Shown piece after piece: positions 23,942-39,400 of a DNA stretch of 64,000 nt. Origin of the DNA: Siphlonurus alternatus (Eukaryota > Arthropoda > Insecta > Ephemeroptera > Siphlonuridae); assembly GCA_949825025.1 (NCBI GenBank), contig OX463785.1, positions 7,419,979 through 7,483,978 of the forward strand, in the 5' to 3' direction. Positions within the stretch are counted from its first letter, which is position 1. The number at the start of each line of letters is the position of its first letter. The position numbers and the translations under genes are program-made. The notes under the pieces were generated by a model. The model was not told the origin of the DNA and searched no databases. It saw nothing but the letters and a program-made list of their open reading frames with translations.

Positions 23942-26900
23942 ATGAATAAATAATTAATTAAATAAATAAATCTCACCTGAGTCAGGTCGTTCCTCAACTG
24001 GTTGTTCTCCTTGAGCAGGTTGTCCACGCACGTCTGTAGACTGGACATCTCCCACTTGGCCTGCTGCATCCGCGTCTCAAGCTCCGCCGCGGAACGACTC
24101 TCCTCGGTCCTGCAAATATTACATCGTTTGACTAACAACAAAATATGTTATTTGAGATTTTACTGAGATCGTCTACATACATTACAGTAATTGATTAATT
24201 GGACAGAAATTATTTCTATTTCTATATATAAAAAGCAATATATAATAATATACATAAATGTAGTTTTATTTTTTTTCATGACACAATTGAGTAGCCGAAT
24301 TATGTCATCATTCATGCAGTCGAGCGTGACTCACGCGATGTTTTTACCTCGACCTTGTTGGGTCTTCTTTTTCCTTTAAAATCCCTAAAACGCATCCTAT
24401 ACCTTTAAAAAAATCACTACAGTTTAAAGGGAAGTTAATGGTTTTATTGTATATATAAAATTGGTAACTTATTTTACTGTATATAGTTACTACATAATCT
24501 ATATTATAACTCTATATATTATGTATAATATAACGTTATATAGATTATAAAGTATATAATATAATAATTACAGTTCAGGATGACTCGTAAATCGCGATCT
24601 TTTTTTAAATCACGTCTTTTTGTATAATTCTACACTTTTCTTTTAATTTTTACGATTGAAGTTATTATACAATGACATAGTATAAAATAATTTTTTCTAA
24701 AATAAGATGGTTATTTATATTACTAGTAATTACTATATTTTACTATATTATGTATTACGTAATTTTTCGAGTGGACTTTATGCGTATTTAAAATTATGTA
24801 CAGTATCTATATTTTTATTACGAGAAAGATTGCTAGGGGAAAAATATAAATTTTGCATCATGTAGGTTCCAGTAAAGACGAGCGATGGTTGACGCTTTAC
24901 ATGTTTACACCTACACAACTCACAGGCAAAGGTAAGGTGAATTTACATAAGCTACCGCCGAGATTAGACTACGACAATTTATGACTCAGTTGCTATGAAA
25001 TACATGTTTCCAAGCAAGAATTCCAAGCAAATTCTTCCTGTTGGGATATTTACGAGTTAAAATTACGAAACCACGCTGTAAACAAAGTTGGCCACCATAG
25101 AATTTCAAAACAAGTGCGCAATATTCACGTCGTATACATGGGCTGTCTCACACTAGATCACATAATTTTGAAGTAATAATTAACCTTTGTAGTCAGATGT
25201 AGCCGCGCACACAGCTTCGTATTGCATACTTTCGTACATGTTAAGAAATTTAGAACAGATTCTAAATGAGAAACGTATGATCGAATGCATATGAAATACG
25301 GGGCTGTGTTCGGCCCGCCTAAAGGTGCATTTCCATGTAGTGGAGAAAGCGAGAAATTCGTGTGCCGCAGCCAATCAGAGGCTCGGGATTTCCTCGCCTA
25401 GCAAGGAGCGATTTTATCACCAACATGGCCGCCATACGAGATTGAAGCTTGTGCGCATTTCTCGCCCCGCCAAGCCTCACTCGACATCGCTCCATGGAAA
25501 TACACCTTAACGTCCATACAACAAATCTGTAGCTCACCTTAGCTGGTTGGTGAGTCGTTCCACGTCAGCCTGGGCCTCCAACAGCTGTCCTCTTAGCTCC
25601 TTGGAGTCTGCGATCTCCTCCTTAAGTTTGCGACACTCTGCGACGCTCTCCTCCAACTTGACCTTGAAACCCTCCATGTCAGCTGTCTCCAACTTGGTGA
25701 CCTCAGCTTTGAGACAATCGTTCTCCGTCATCGCCTCTTTGAGTTTCATCTTGAGAGCACTCAGTTCAGTATCACCAACATTTAACACTAACTGTGAGTT
25801 CACCACTGTTGAATTTGCAACATGTGATTCATCAAGTTCTGATTGTAATCTCTGACATTCATTTTCATAATGTTTAATTTTTTCTTTTAAATTATTTAAT
25901 TCAATAATTTGTTTTTTTAATTCTTCATATTCAATTTCTCTATTTTGTGATGATAATTTAACAGTCTGTGTTTCTGATTGTAATATTTTATTTTCATGTT
26001 CACTAACGCTTAAAACATTACTTAAAGCTTTAATTTCAGTCTCGTGTTTTGAAATTAGATTTGATATTTCGTCATTATGGACTGTCTCCATCATTTGAAG
26101 ACGCTCCATAAGTTCTGTTTCGCTGCAAAATGCGATGGACGTTGCTCCGTCATTTTCTGATGTTGTTTCGGTCTGGACTTGCTGATCGCACGTCTGTAAG
26201 GAAAGCAAATTGGCGTAATAAGAAATTAGAAATGAAATTATCGTAAAAAATATTGATGATGCTGATTCAAACAGTAATTTTCACATAAAATGTAGACGTT
26301 ATTTTTGACTGAAATAGAAATTTAGAGCAATTTTTGTCGAAAAACATGATTGAACACAATATCTAAAATTTCTTAAATATTATCCAAGTATAATATATAA
26401 TGAAATATTTAAAATGAAATATGAAGTTGAAAAATGAAAGGGGCAGAATAAATTTTGTTCCTATGTAAGTTAGTTGTTTTTAAAACATCTAGTCTTGACA
26501 CAAACATCAAAAATAGAAACTTATTCAATAAATTCAATACTGTAATTCTTTACATCATAATACGTAAGCAAAATAATGATATTTAATAATAAATCCCATT
26601 TTTTTCTCCTAATCAGATTCAGCTCTTTTATTTTAGCGACTATATCTCGCATTTCTATTATATTTATATATAATAACACATTTTTTAAACCTAAAAATAA
26701 ATTTTTAGAAAGTAAAAGTAGTAAAATTATTTAAAGAATGAAGTGGGTCATATATGAAAAAGTATGCTATAAATTGTTATTTTACAGATATGAGAGAATG
26801 GTTCTCGTTAAGTTTTAGTGAATCATTTTTACCGACTACTTAAAAGCAACACATTGCTGCTGTTATTTTGGCATTTTGCCACTTCAACACGTACGTATCT

Positions 26901-29900
26901 GACTCACAGCCACATGAGACGTGGCAGTAAACAACAATAGCAACGACGCAAAGCAAAATTGCATGGAACTTAATTTTTAATTAGAACCGAGAGTCATTTT
27001 TCAAGAAAATGTTTCATAATAATTTCATCAATTTTTGAAAATAAGTTACAAATTGTTCTCTTTACGATGCTGAAATGGTGATTGTTGAAACGTAAAATCT
27101 ACTCTTTGTGCAGCATTATTTTTAGATTTTTATAGCTAATTAAAAATAGAGTGTCTATCTGTTGAAATCGTGTCTGTTCAATAATAAAACAGTCGAACAT
27201 TTAAATGTTTAGCGAGATATAAATTCACTATTTAAATAAACTGCATGCATGGCAGAAAGAAAAATAAAAGAGAACTATAACTGTTGCCTCTAATTAGTTA
27301 AAGTTAATATATAATATAGCAATAAATACACAATTTTAAAATTATGGAAAAAAAAATATATATTATGGAATTATATATTATAATATATAAGCTGTTGGCT
27401 ATAATTTATTAATTATTATGTAACAATTACATAATAAAGCGCTTTTTAAAAACATTACATATTATTATACTGAATCATTATCACTCTTTGTCAATTGCTT
27501 GAAGTTTAATAATACTATATAACATTTTAATATAAAACATTCTTGAATAACCGATTATCGTACTAGAGAGATTGCGTGAAGAAAAGAAAAAAAATACTGA
27601 ATATTATTATTTTTCGAATTTCAATTAATCGCAGTATTTTTACCTCATGTTTTACGAATTCACATAAAGTTTATATTTTAGTAATATTTCTAATTGCTAT
27701 ATTCACTAAATCTCACAGTCAATCCTTTTTTCGACAATTAAAATAAAACAGAGGCCAACAATAAATTACGCAACATCGCGACGATATTTTCACCCCTAAT
27801 TGTTGTACTCACACGTGCTGGCCGGGGGTGATCACCCCACCACATGTCTGTTCGGTGCTCCGGCAAACTCTCCATGGCCCCCATATTGCCTGGGGGAGGG
27901 CTGCTCGGGTCCTGACAAAAACAACATGCAACAATGTAAACAAAATGGGCGAGATTCAAGAAAGCAGATTGTCAGAATTCTCACTAACCAACGCGTCATT
28001 TAGTTAGGCTGATGATACCCTCGATTGCAATCAATCCTGGTTATCTTTCCTTGATAATCTTTTTCGTGAATTGCGCCTATTACATTACGAAACAAAAACA
28101 AATAACTAACCTGTAAGATAAGATTTTAGAATAAAAATTTTCAGAACGAAAATCAGATTACAAATTCCTATGCTAAAAGTATAAAAAATTCTAAGCTGAG
28201 ATTTACGAGCTAAGATTTACGTCAAATCTTTTTTTAATTTAAGAAGACATAACACAGCTACATGTTATTTTGAGGAGCACATGTCACAAAAAGATCAAAG
28301 GCATTTTAATATTAGTCTCACTACGTTAACATGACGGTGTTTAATATATGGATTCGTTGACGAAGCTTCATAAGAATAACATTATCCGTCATCGATAAAT
28401 ACGTATTTAGGTGATCGTATAGTGAATGTTGAATAATACAACGCTGTATATGAAGGGGGGAATATGAATAAAATATAGGAAAAATTTAAAATAACAACCT
28501 TGAAATAATTAAAAATTTATACTGACGTATATAGCTCATTCTTATTCTGTGCATGCTATCTTTGAAATGAAAGACTACTTTACCACTGTTTTTTTTAATA
28601 AAAAATATTAATTATGGAAATTTACTAGCAAATTTAATTAATATTGAATTTATTGTGCAAGATTTGAGTTTCATCTACAAACTTCAATAAGCTATAATAT
28701 TAATTTTCTACGATATTTCCCATAATTTATAATTTTAAACTTTATACTCAACTAAATAAAATTCTGCGGAACTAAATAAACTGTATAATGATTGACGTGC
28801 ATGCTTACCATGATCCAACTGTGTCACAAATCCTATGTTAAAAGTTGAGAGTCGCTCACAGTTGATGCCAGCACGAGATCACAAAAGTCACTGATCTGAA
28901 CATGCAGACCTGCACTTGGCTCTCGTGCTCAGAAGAAGAGGGGAGGCTTGATTGAGACATTGGGAGAGGGGGATGAAGGTTAATGGCTGCTACCATGCAT
29001 GTGCTCACTAAACAATTTAATCTACATAGCACGTTACCTATTGCACAATGTTAGTAAATATCATAACATCATCATACGTCAATTCGTTTTCAAGTTGACA
29101 ATTTAATTAATTGAATTAATTAATATGCATTGAAATAAGTTAATGCGTAAATGATTTTTGATTCAATGTCTTTTTTTCGTAGAGCGTTAATTAATTAAAA
29201 ACTCGATTTTTTTTCGTCTATATTTAATTATAGGATTTTTTTTTTTTCATTATTATAACTTTGTGCATATCACAAAACATTGCGAAAGGACGGGAATCTT
29301 CTCCGGAACTGGTTTAATTAAGATGTTTAAATAAACCAAAGAAATATAATTTTTATGAAAATTTTCATTATTTTTATAGCTCCAATTTGGTAAAAACTAT
29401 ATCACTACTACTTTAATATCTAAATTTTAAAATTCCTAACAATAATTTTGGTATATTTAGAACTATGAACGTAGTCAGCAACGTAAAATGCACAAAACTG
29501 ACACTCGTGTCTGTGAATTTACTCCTCTGTCTTGGAGAAAATATACATTTCGTCACACCGACTGGAAGGTACCTGGAAGATGCTGGACGAGCAGCTGGAT
29601 AGGCTGGTACAGCTGGCACTCCGACTGAGGGGGCGTGACGTAAGTCCCGTTTGCGTGAAATACCGTCTGCAAAAACACGTGGCAACGTCTGCTTAGTAAC
29701 ATTACGTGCTATAATGCTAGTGGAAAATAGAGTAGCGACCTCAAATTTTTTTTATTTTAAAAATGAATCGAAGGTGCAAATTTATGCTACTCTGATTTTT
29801 TTTTCAGATTTTTTAGAAGCCGGGAAGTATTGCTAAAAAGTTTTACCGAGGTCAGGTTTGAACCCACGTTTCTTTTAGTTATTAAGAAAGGTGTTCAGAG

Positions 29901-32900
29901 GCGTGACTTTCTATGTACTTTCAATATTTTTTTTTAAAAAATAGTTCCCAGGCTAAAAATCTGGAAAAATTGAAGTAGCATAACTCTTCACCCTCTATCC
30001 ATTTTTGCAATAAAAAAATTTTGAAATCGATACTCCATTCAATGACTTTTTAATGAAGCAGGTCAAGAAATGTATTCGGGTCACATGAGGTCAATTAAAA
30101 AGTGGAGTGGGCCAGTAAGCTCCTTTATTGCCCATTTTTAAAAGGGATAGCATCTACAGGTGAGTGCCCTCAACTTCCTCTATGCTACCTAAACGTAATA
30201 ACAATTATACGTATATAGTATTTTTTTCTAAAGCATTATATGATTATACAATGCATAATTATATATTATATTACATAATATCCTCGACTACAGAATCTAT
30301 AAATTATATTATGTTAATTTTCTATTTAAAACCATTCAGATAAATAAAAGATGAAACAAGTATTGAAATATATTCTTTTAATTCTCTCGATTCTGAAAAT
30401 AAATTAAATTATACGCTAATTTTTCGTATCTACAAGGATGATTTACGAATTGGCAACAACATAAAATTACTTAAAATAATAAATTAATCTCATAGAACAC
30501 CTGCTTTACATTAAAAAACAACAAACTTTGTTCAAAAATTCATTCTGAAATTTCATAAGTTGAGGTGACGCGAGTGTTGCCCCCTGAATTGCCGCAAACC
30601 GCGTGACAGACGTGCGCAACTGGTGGCCTAGCGTCCAGGATGACCTTGGTGCGCATGGCAACACATTTTCTTATTAAAATTTTATTTATGATTTGATTCT
30701 TGTAGGTCGAAATACTCGAAATAATCAATATCAAAGATTTTTTATTGAATACAAGAATAGTATATACATGTGGATAATTGTATAATAGATTGTAGATACC
30801 ATCGAGGGGATTTTCAAAGCAATAATCAATATTTTTGCATTTTATTTTATTTTTTTCTTGCTTCCGATTTTTTTTTTTGTTTTTTTGTTTTTTTTTTTCA
30901 GGAATGGTCATATCGTTTGGTACACAAATTCAGACGCTCCCCCCCCCCTCTCCCCTTCTACCTCAATATGGGTCTCCTTGGGCCCCACGAACGATTATAT
31001 TACCGGATTTCCCGCAACCAGGCCCCTGGGTCCTTCCCAGAGCAGACTGGGCTTTTTTCTTTAAATCTGACCCTAGCTTGTATTAATAAAATGATATTAA
31101 TTACTAAAATTTCCATGACGTAAACCGTCAGACGATGCCCTCAAGACAAAACCTCGTGCAAGTTCACTTGAAAATTCTATTTGTAATACGTCCATGGCAT
31201 ATCTCAAGAGCATCGTACAAGGACCTCCCTCCTCCTCCAACAACCGGCCAACGCGTAGCCACAACCCGTGGCGCATTTGGCTCCGCGATCGGCCAGTGTT
31301 TATCAAGTTATAAATATGTTTCCTCTGTATACAAAGTCTCTCTCAACACAACAATCAAAGGGGTTTACTATTGTAAAAAATAAAAATGTGTCATGTTTAC
31401 GTTTAAGAATTTTAAGTACCATCATGTTTTGAGGTAATTGTGTTTTTGGTACGAGATATAATGCAAGAAATGTTGTTGAAATTGTGACCTTTTTATTAAG
31501 AAAAAAAATATTGAGGTTTCTAAAGACAAAACATTGCCTACACTTTTTTGTCTATTATTTTTGTTCAATCAGCTTTATTTTTATACTAAACTTGTTAATA
31601 CAGAAATTCAGAGGAAAAATCTTAAAATAAATATGACCATGGGAATTTTAGACTTAGTAAATTGGCCTTCAGGCACTAGAAATGCACATAAATTAGGAAA
31701 ATACAAGTTTATTGCGAGACAATTGGTATGTGTAGAAAATTTACATCAAAAGAATGATGACCATGAAATATTCTGACTAGGAAATATCACCCTTCAAGTA
31801 ATTACTAATTCTTATAAATTAACTATTATCCTTGCCAACAAACTTCGTAAGATTTATAGCCAATGTTGAGTTAAATTAATATGAGGCACATCACTTCGAG
31901 AAAGTCGAAAAATTGCCCCTGAATGATTTGAAATATACTGTATAATATATTATAATAAAATATATAATACTGTTTCAAGGGCTGTAAGAAGAGCACAATG
32001 TCTCCAGGGGCGGATGCGGCGCTAACAGAGGCGGTGCCCTATATCCCGCAATTTGGGGTAGGAGGGGGTTGCGACGGGTGGGTGGTGGTACCATTTCAAT
32101 GTATTTGGGGGGGGGGGAGATCTTTCGCCCCTATACCCTCCCCCTCATCCCATTGGATCCGCGCCTGACTGCATGTATCCTAATTTTAAGATTTCTACAA
32201 GTTCACCCACCTCTATAGAACTCCCACAAACACAGCAGGTTGGTACATGCTGTATGCTGCTCTGAATCGTAAATTATTATTAAAATATAATTTTATATAT
32301 TTTTTTTTTGGTCCAGACACATTTTTAAGATAAAAACGTTGGTAAATTTTTTTCTTCTATTTTTTAACACATATGGACTAAATTAAAATTTCCAAACGAG
32401 TTTTTTTGGTACAGCTTGAATAATTGACAAAAGTTAATTCTTAGAAGTTAAAAATGTACCGATGCGCCACCGTTCTTTGATCATCGAGTTTCTGTTTATT
32501 TTTTCGTTCTTCCTGCTTTCATGGGATTTCACGGCCCACAAAATACTTGCTGGAATATATTAGTTTTTATATTTTTTATATTTTAAAACCTAAAAATAGC
32601 AAGTTAACATGTTAACTATTTTATGCTTTAATAAAGAATAATTAATATAACCAAGCAGAATCAGTTATAATTAAGAACTTATTATATTTTGGCATTATAA
32701 ATTATAAATATATTTATTAATCACTTCCTTAAATCACATCTTAGCTGATTATTATATTATTAATTAAATTATAATTTAAGTACCAAGAAATTTTTAAATA
32801 AATAAATTAAACTGTTTTGTTGAAGAATGTGTACACCTCAAGAATGCATGCAATGCAGGAACGGAGTCCATGCTTGCCTGATAATGCTCCAAAAAGAGTC

Positions 32901-33401
32901 CAAGATATAATATACGGATTTGAAATTTTGGGTGATGTAAGCCCTTGTAGCATCGTCATGACCTATATATTGCGTGATAAAACTCCCAAACAGTACAAAA
33001 TTCATTTATACAGTGTTTTAAATGATTGCAACAATGCATAAACAAAATGTCCAAATTCAATTTGTCAATACAAAACACATTATTTGTAAATATTCTATTA
33101 TAACGTCATTCAAAATACATTGCCAATATCAAAGTAAGTGATGCGTACATTGAGAAAAGAACAATCATGTCGGGGATGTTGCGGCGTACTTGGCCACCAC
33201 AAAGAACGTGCGTTACACGTGACTAAAGAGAGTCACGTGGAAAAACGCACGAGAAATAGTCAGAAGACTTGCGTACACGTGGAGGGCGTTTTTTTTTTTT
33301 TTTACAATGACGAACTTAAAAAAAAAATAAAAATACAACGTAGATTTTTTAGGTGTGTTCTTAGATTTTTTCTTTCATACAATTTTGTGACTACGACTCT
33401 A

Positions 33402-33439
<38 letters not shown>

Positions 33440-36400
33440 TTTCTTTTTCAAAATTAGAAAGTACATCTTTCAGGTGTGTTGTTAGATTTTTTTTCTTTCA
33501 TAGAATTTTGTGACTTCGACTGTAAAATTAAAAAAAAAAAAAAAGAAAAACTTTTCTTTTTCAAAATTAGATCGTACATCTTTCAGGTGTGTTGTTAGAT
33601 TTTTTTTCTTTCATAGAATTTTGTGACTACAACTCTAAACTTTTAAAAAAAAGCACAACAAAACAACGCAACGTGTGTCGTGTTAACTCGTTTGTGAATT
33701 TGGATCTACGACTCAATAGGAATTATTTAAGAACACGACATACAGTAGAATTCAGCCTAGAAATTATAAGTAATAAATTTTGCCTGATATCACAAATTCC
33801 AATACTTAATTTAGTAATCAATTAATACAAATTGATTTGCTAAATCTGTGTTCTTTGGGATTTTTAAAAGTGTTTGAATTGTTTGAAAGTATTCCTACTG
33901 TTTCTTGCAATGATTCACCTGCTGCTAAAGATTTTTAAAAGTGTTTGAATTGTTTGAAAGTATTCCTACTGTTTCTTGCAATGATTCACCTGCTGCTAAA
34001 GTTTGTGACTTTACTGTAAAAATGATGGGTAATATATATTCCTCGTGAATATTTAAGGGTAATTTAGTGAGTTTACGTACTATTGCACTGTTTCTCACTG
34101 ATAATTAATACACTAAAATAACGTTTCGGCATCAATATAATAATTTTAAAAATAAGCTTGCAGTGCATTAAAAAAGGTAAAAAAGGAATTTTAATTGTAA
34201 TTTTACATATAATTTTGCACTGAAATTCATACACAAAATTTTATGAATTTTAATTTCTATACCATTTTTTTTTCTTATTTTACATCAGATCAACCAAGGC
34301 TATAACCTTATTGGCTGATACAATTACAAAAATATTTTTCTTCAAGACCCAATGCTAAGATTAGAATAGTTATTAAAATTAAAATTTACATTTTTTTCTT
34401 TAATTAGTTCAAGAAGAATTTAAAAAGAAATTAAAAAAATTAGATTTTTTTATAGGTTTTATTGTTAATCTAGTTTAATAAAATTGCAAATTTAGTCCTG
34501 TAATTAAAGAAGTTTTTCGATCACATATATGTAAGTTAAATTTTTGTTTCAGCTGGATCCTCAAATGAAAACAAATTAATCAAATGTTTCTATCGAAAAT
34601 AAAATTAATATTGCTTTTTATAAAAATTATTATAATATTTATTAATTACGAGTAGAATAAAAATTACTCGTATAACTCTTTTGTAAATTTGGTCTTGATT
34701 GTTGTTTATTGTTTACATGACTTAATTGTCAGTGATGAGAAAATTGAATTATCATGATTTTCGAACAAAACTAATACTTTAAAATCAATATTTTATTAAT
34801 AATTATGCAATTCTTTACACAATTAAAAATAGTTCATTAATAACAAGCTATAACGGTTATAGCTTGTTATTAATGAACTATTTTATAACGAGAAATTTTT
34901 TTTTCCCCAGTTAGTGTATATTTATAGTCGTCTCTGGTTAATTAGCGTTGATTTGACGTCACATCCCATGACATTAGTATTGTATTGGAGAGCAAAGGAA
35001 AAAGGTTCTTGACGTCAAATCAACGCTAGCCCGGAAAGAAATTATTTATATTTTAACCTTTTTCTCATTCATTTTTTTTTTTTTCAATGTACTGATTTAC
35101 AACAAAATATCTCACGTTTATGTTTATAGCATACAAAATATTAATAAATATTAGAATACTAGATGCAGTAAGTAGCTATCTGCAGGTATAACAAAGGTTG
35201 ACTGTGTAACTTAACAGTTAGCTAAATTTAAAAATTTAAGTTGTCCAACTTGTAATGTATGCTAAAATCAGCTAGAGTCATGTTATGTAATACGGATACA
35301 CATTCTTACGCATTGGAACCTATTTAGCTGGTGACTATCCCAAAGTCAGGTCATCAGTGCCAGTAATAGTGGGTGAGATCATCGCTACCACCACGCTTTG
35401 CAAAACCATACGTACAAAATATATCCAGAACAATAACGAAGGACTTTTCCATGAACAAAATTGGAGGGGGAGGGAATAGAGACTTCAAAAATATTCTCCA
35501 TAAGCCACCATATTAGAAAATTTGAATTTTTTCTTAGTAAAAAGCTAATAATTTGAAACCATCTCCTACCCCCAATTTAGGGGCCTTCTGATAATGTATC
35601 AAGAACTTACTTTAATCTAAATTTTATTTTTCATGCCAAAAAAGCAACTTTGAGTTTTTTTTTTACATTAGGTTTGGATAGGACGGTGGAAACACTACAA
35701 AATCAGCTGACTTGAAGCCTATATGTATTAACGTTAATTAATATTAAGTACAATATCCGTGTACTGGAAATCAGCAACGTAAAACTATTGAAATTTAATA
35801 CTTCAAACTTAAGTTAAAAAAGAAACTACATTTTTATATTATTATCTCTCTTTTAATATAATTAATAATTATACTTTAATTAATTTCAGCAATTTTTTAT
35901 TTCAAAACTGCAAATTAAACTACGCAAAAAAATTATAATGAATTAATTTACACGTAAAATTCATGCATGGCAATTTTACTCTTTCGCACATTAAAAAAAT
36001 ATCATATATTTTGATTACCCCTTGTATAATTTTGGTTAATAACTCTTATTCTAAAATGACTAAAATGTTAATTATTATTATTATATATTAGTTATGTAGT
36101 TATTAGTGATTCAATATCCTTGAATTAAAATTAAAAACAATAAAAACCCTGTTTACAAGCATCTACAAAGAAAGTTAATTGTAAAAATAATCGCGAATAC
36201 ATCGGCATAGCTACTGCAGTCAATGCACAATATATGACGAGTTATATAATACAGTAATACAAATACATTGTGAATTTAATATACTTAAATTAATAATGAA
36301 GAAAGTTTAATTGCATAAATAATCGAAGTTAATAAATATATCGATATATATTTATACTACACAATATGGCGGAGCTATAAAAGTTACGACATTAAGACAG

Positions 36401-39400
36401 TATGTTATGAATGTTTAGTATATAAATTGTTGACGAGTATATAAGGTCATGTCCACATACCACGCAAGAAAATGTTGTTCACACACCAAAGTTTGCAGCA
36501 GCTTGAGAAATAAAGGGTTTTCCCGTCTGCTCGGAACTTGTTCTGCGCCTCCTCGTGCTGCCTGACGACAAAACTTTTCTCCTGGTAGACTACAGGTTAA
36601 AAATACTCGTCGATCCCTCCGTATGTTAAAAAAATATATAAGAGAGTAATTATAGTTGGGACTACAAAACTTACGAATGACGTAGAACAGTGTAAGGTTA
36701 CGTAAATTAAAATACTATAATGAGGAACCACAAGCGAGTGTAAAATTAATATTTTAGTATTGAGAGTAAATGAAGGTACTGGTAATTTTGCTACATGTGC
36801 ATGCAATGACTGTCTTCATAAGGTCAATATTAAAAAAACAAATTGGAGTGGGGAAATGCCTATATTGTCCATGTTAAATCCAAAATATTGGAGAAAGTTG
36901 CAGCCCCCCCCCCCTGCCACCCATGGATCCGCGCAAGGGTTTGAAATAATTGTAATTAATAATATTAATGGCATTAATACGAACTTAAGTCACTTTTTTT
37001 TTTCAGATTATAATATGTCTTTGAGGAGAGAAGGGGATAACAATTAATAATTAATTATTAAGTACAGACTTAATATGTACAAGAACGGTCCGTTTCTTAG
37101 CTGCCTCCGATTATATAATAAGTTACCAAGTAAGATTAAATGTATTGGAAATGTGAAATTATTTCAAACAGCTGTGAAAAAAATGTTAATTGACAAGTGC
37201 TTTTATAGTGTGCAGAAATACTTGGACTATGACTTTAATGATATCATTGTAAATTAATTTTTTGTTTTTAATGTTATATAATAGTGTAATTGTCTTTTTA
37301 CAGCTTAGCTAGTTACTATTGACTTGTCCTAAAAACCTAAACATATATCATGTATTGATATTATGATTGTAGGAGAAATGGAATTAATAAAGATATTTTG
37401 AATTTTTGAATTTGAATTTTAATATACGTATATTAACCATTGCAAGTAAATTTTAGATTTTTATAATTCATCGGACTGGTGTAATGAAAAAGGTACCGTT
37501 ATTGCAGAAGAATTATATAACTACTGTATATAATATTGTATAGATTATGCACAGAATGAGGTATTGAGGCAAAGAAAATAATTGCTTAAAACTCTTATTT
37601 TTTTACAAATATATGCGATTTTTGCTTTGAAAAAAAGACGACGATTTACTTTAATTTATGTCTTACCAATAGTTTCGTTGCGCAATTCGTAAGTTATAAG
37701 AGTTTGCGTTTATTTTAAGAACAACTCACTAAACAACAAGGTTACAGTGTTAAGTTTTGAAGGTCGTTTTCTTTAAATTTATTTAAAATACATTTAAGAG
37801 ATCCATTGACGTCATAAAATATAAAAATGGCATCAAGTATATTTATTTATTAATAAAAAAAATATTTTTGAACATATTTTCTGTAAGAAAATTTAAAAAA
37901 AAACTTTTATAAAAAATACACGTAACATTTGCAAGTAATAAAAATTAAGTAAAAACCAGATGAATTGCTTTCCAGAAAGTACAGTACTGTTTAAAAAATT
38001 AAGATCAATTCCGGAAGTAGCTGAAAGTGGAACTGTCTTGGTAAAAATAGTGTAAATATAGTGAACATTGAAATTCTATTGAATCTCTTTGATTTAAAAA
38101 AAGGTGTATCTTTCTGCTATGTTTCCCTGACTCCACGGCACAGTAGGGCACAATTGGGCACAGTTAAGGTTCACAGTTAGGTAAGCTGTAATGCCCATGA
38201 GTATCCAGTAGGGCACAGTGTTTATATTAGGTACCCCAGAGCATCCTAGCTTTCTAAACTTGGCGTAACTTGGCACATTGAATACACTCTTTGAAGTTGT
38301 ATCGACTATGAACTAGAAGGGGCTTAAATGATGCTTTAATTGATATATATAATATCCAACTGATATTTTTTTTCATTAAATAAACTACATTGGCAATATA
38401 TCTAATTATTATCAAATTTATTTATTAATTTTGGACTTTGAAAAAATTTATACCCGGATGGTAGCGCCATCTGTTTCTAAAAAATTGAAGTAAGAAAAAA
38501 AAAAGCAACATACAACATATGATATGGGTGTCATTGTCAACAAAAACAGAGATGCTGTCTCTTTTTTATTGGAAAAGTCTGCTTTGCAGTCTTTAAAGAA
38601 GGTAAGAAATATATTAAAAAGTATATTGAAATAGCAAAGTTCTTTTTTTTTCTAATAAATTGCTTCTTTTTTACAGTGATTATTACAAATTCTAACATCA
38701 TGAGAGGCCCTATCATAGCTTTTCTTTCTCCAGCCCAGCCCGCCCCCTTGAATTCTCTCTTTTCTTTCAACACTGAGGAAGTTATGCCCAGGCTAGCTAC
38801 TTATGTGGTGAGTTAAATATTTACAAAATCTTTTCATGTGTGTTATAATCTCATTTTCATAATTTTACAGGCAATGAATTCAACTCTGCTGCATAAAATG
38901 CTGATTAGTGGATTCTATCACCAGACATCATGGCCGCCAATATGCGGGATAGAGACAAAAGAGTTGCAGCTGCTAGCATCAATGTTTTAATTTTTTATGC
39001 TAGAGTACTCTGTTAATTACCATGATAAAATAAAAATATTTAAAAAACTACATTTTTTTAGTAATACGTTAACTTAATTAGCTTTAATGAAATGAAAAAA
39101 TAAAAAATTAATAAGGAGAAGGGGCGGGGGAGAGCTACCAAGTCTAAACCATTGGTCGAACTGTGATTTTCACAGTTCGGCCATTTTGTGAGAATCACAG
39201 TTCAGCCAAGTGTCTTTGACTAGGTACCTCTGTGAATTTCACAATTGCGCCGAAGCACAAGGGGATTAACAACCGGGCTGCCAAGTTCAAATTACAATGT
39301 TAATAGAACACAAGATTGAACTTGGCACCTAACTGTGCCCAACTGTGCCGTGGAGTCAGGGTTCACAAGAGAAATATAAATAAGAATAGCAAAAGAGGTA

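Noticed and set aside
30835..31086. Frames on the plus strand rich in Phe and Pro
   Set aside because: Produced by a T-run followed by a C-run, so low-complexity translation only.
32817..33041. 74-codon plus-strand frame
   Set aside because: Balanced-looking peptide but no family or splice context; left unannotated.
36530..36590. Minus-strand exon-like segment (EKSFVVRQHEEAQNKFRADG) in FYCO1 intron 4
   Set aside because: An acceptor-like CAG precedes it, but the phase does not fit between FYCO1 exons 4 and 5, which join perfectly without it, and no family is recognised.
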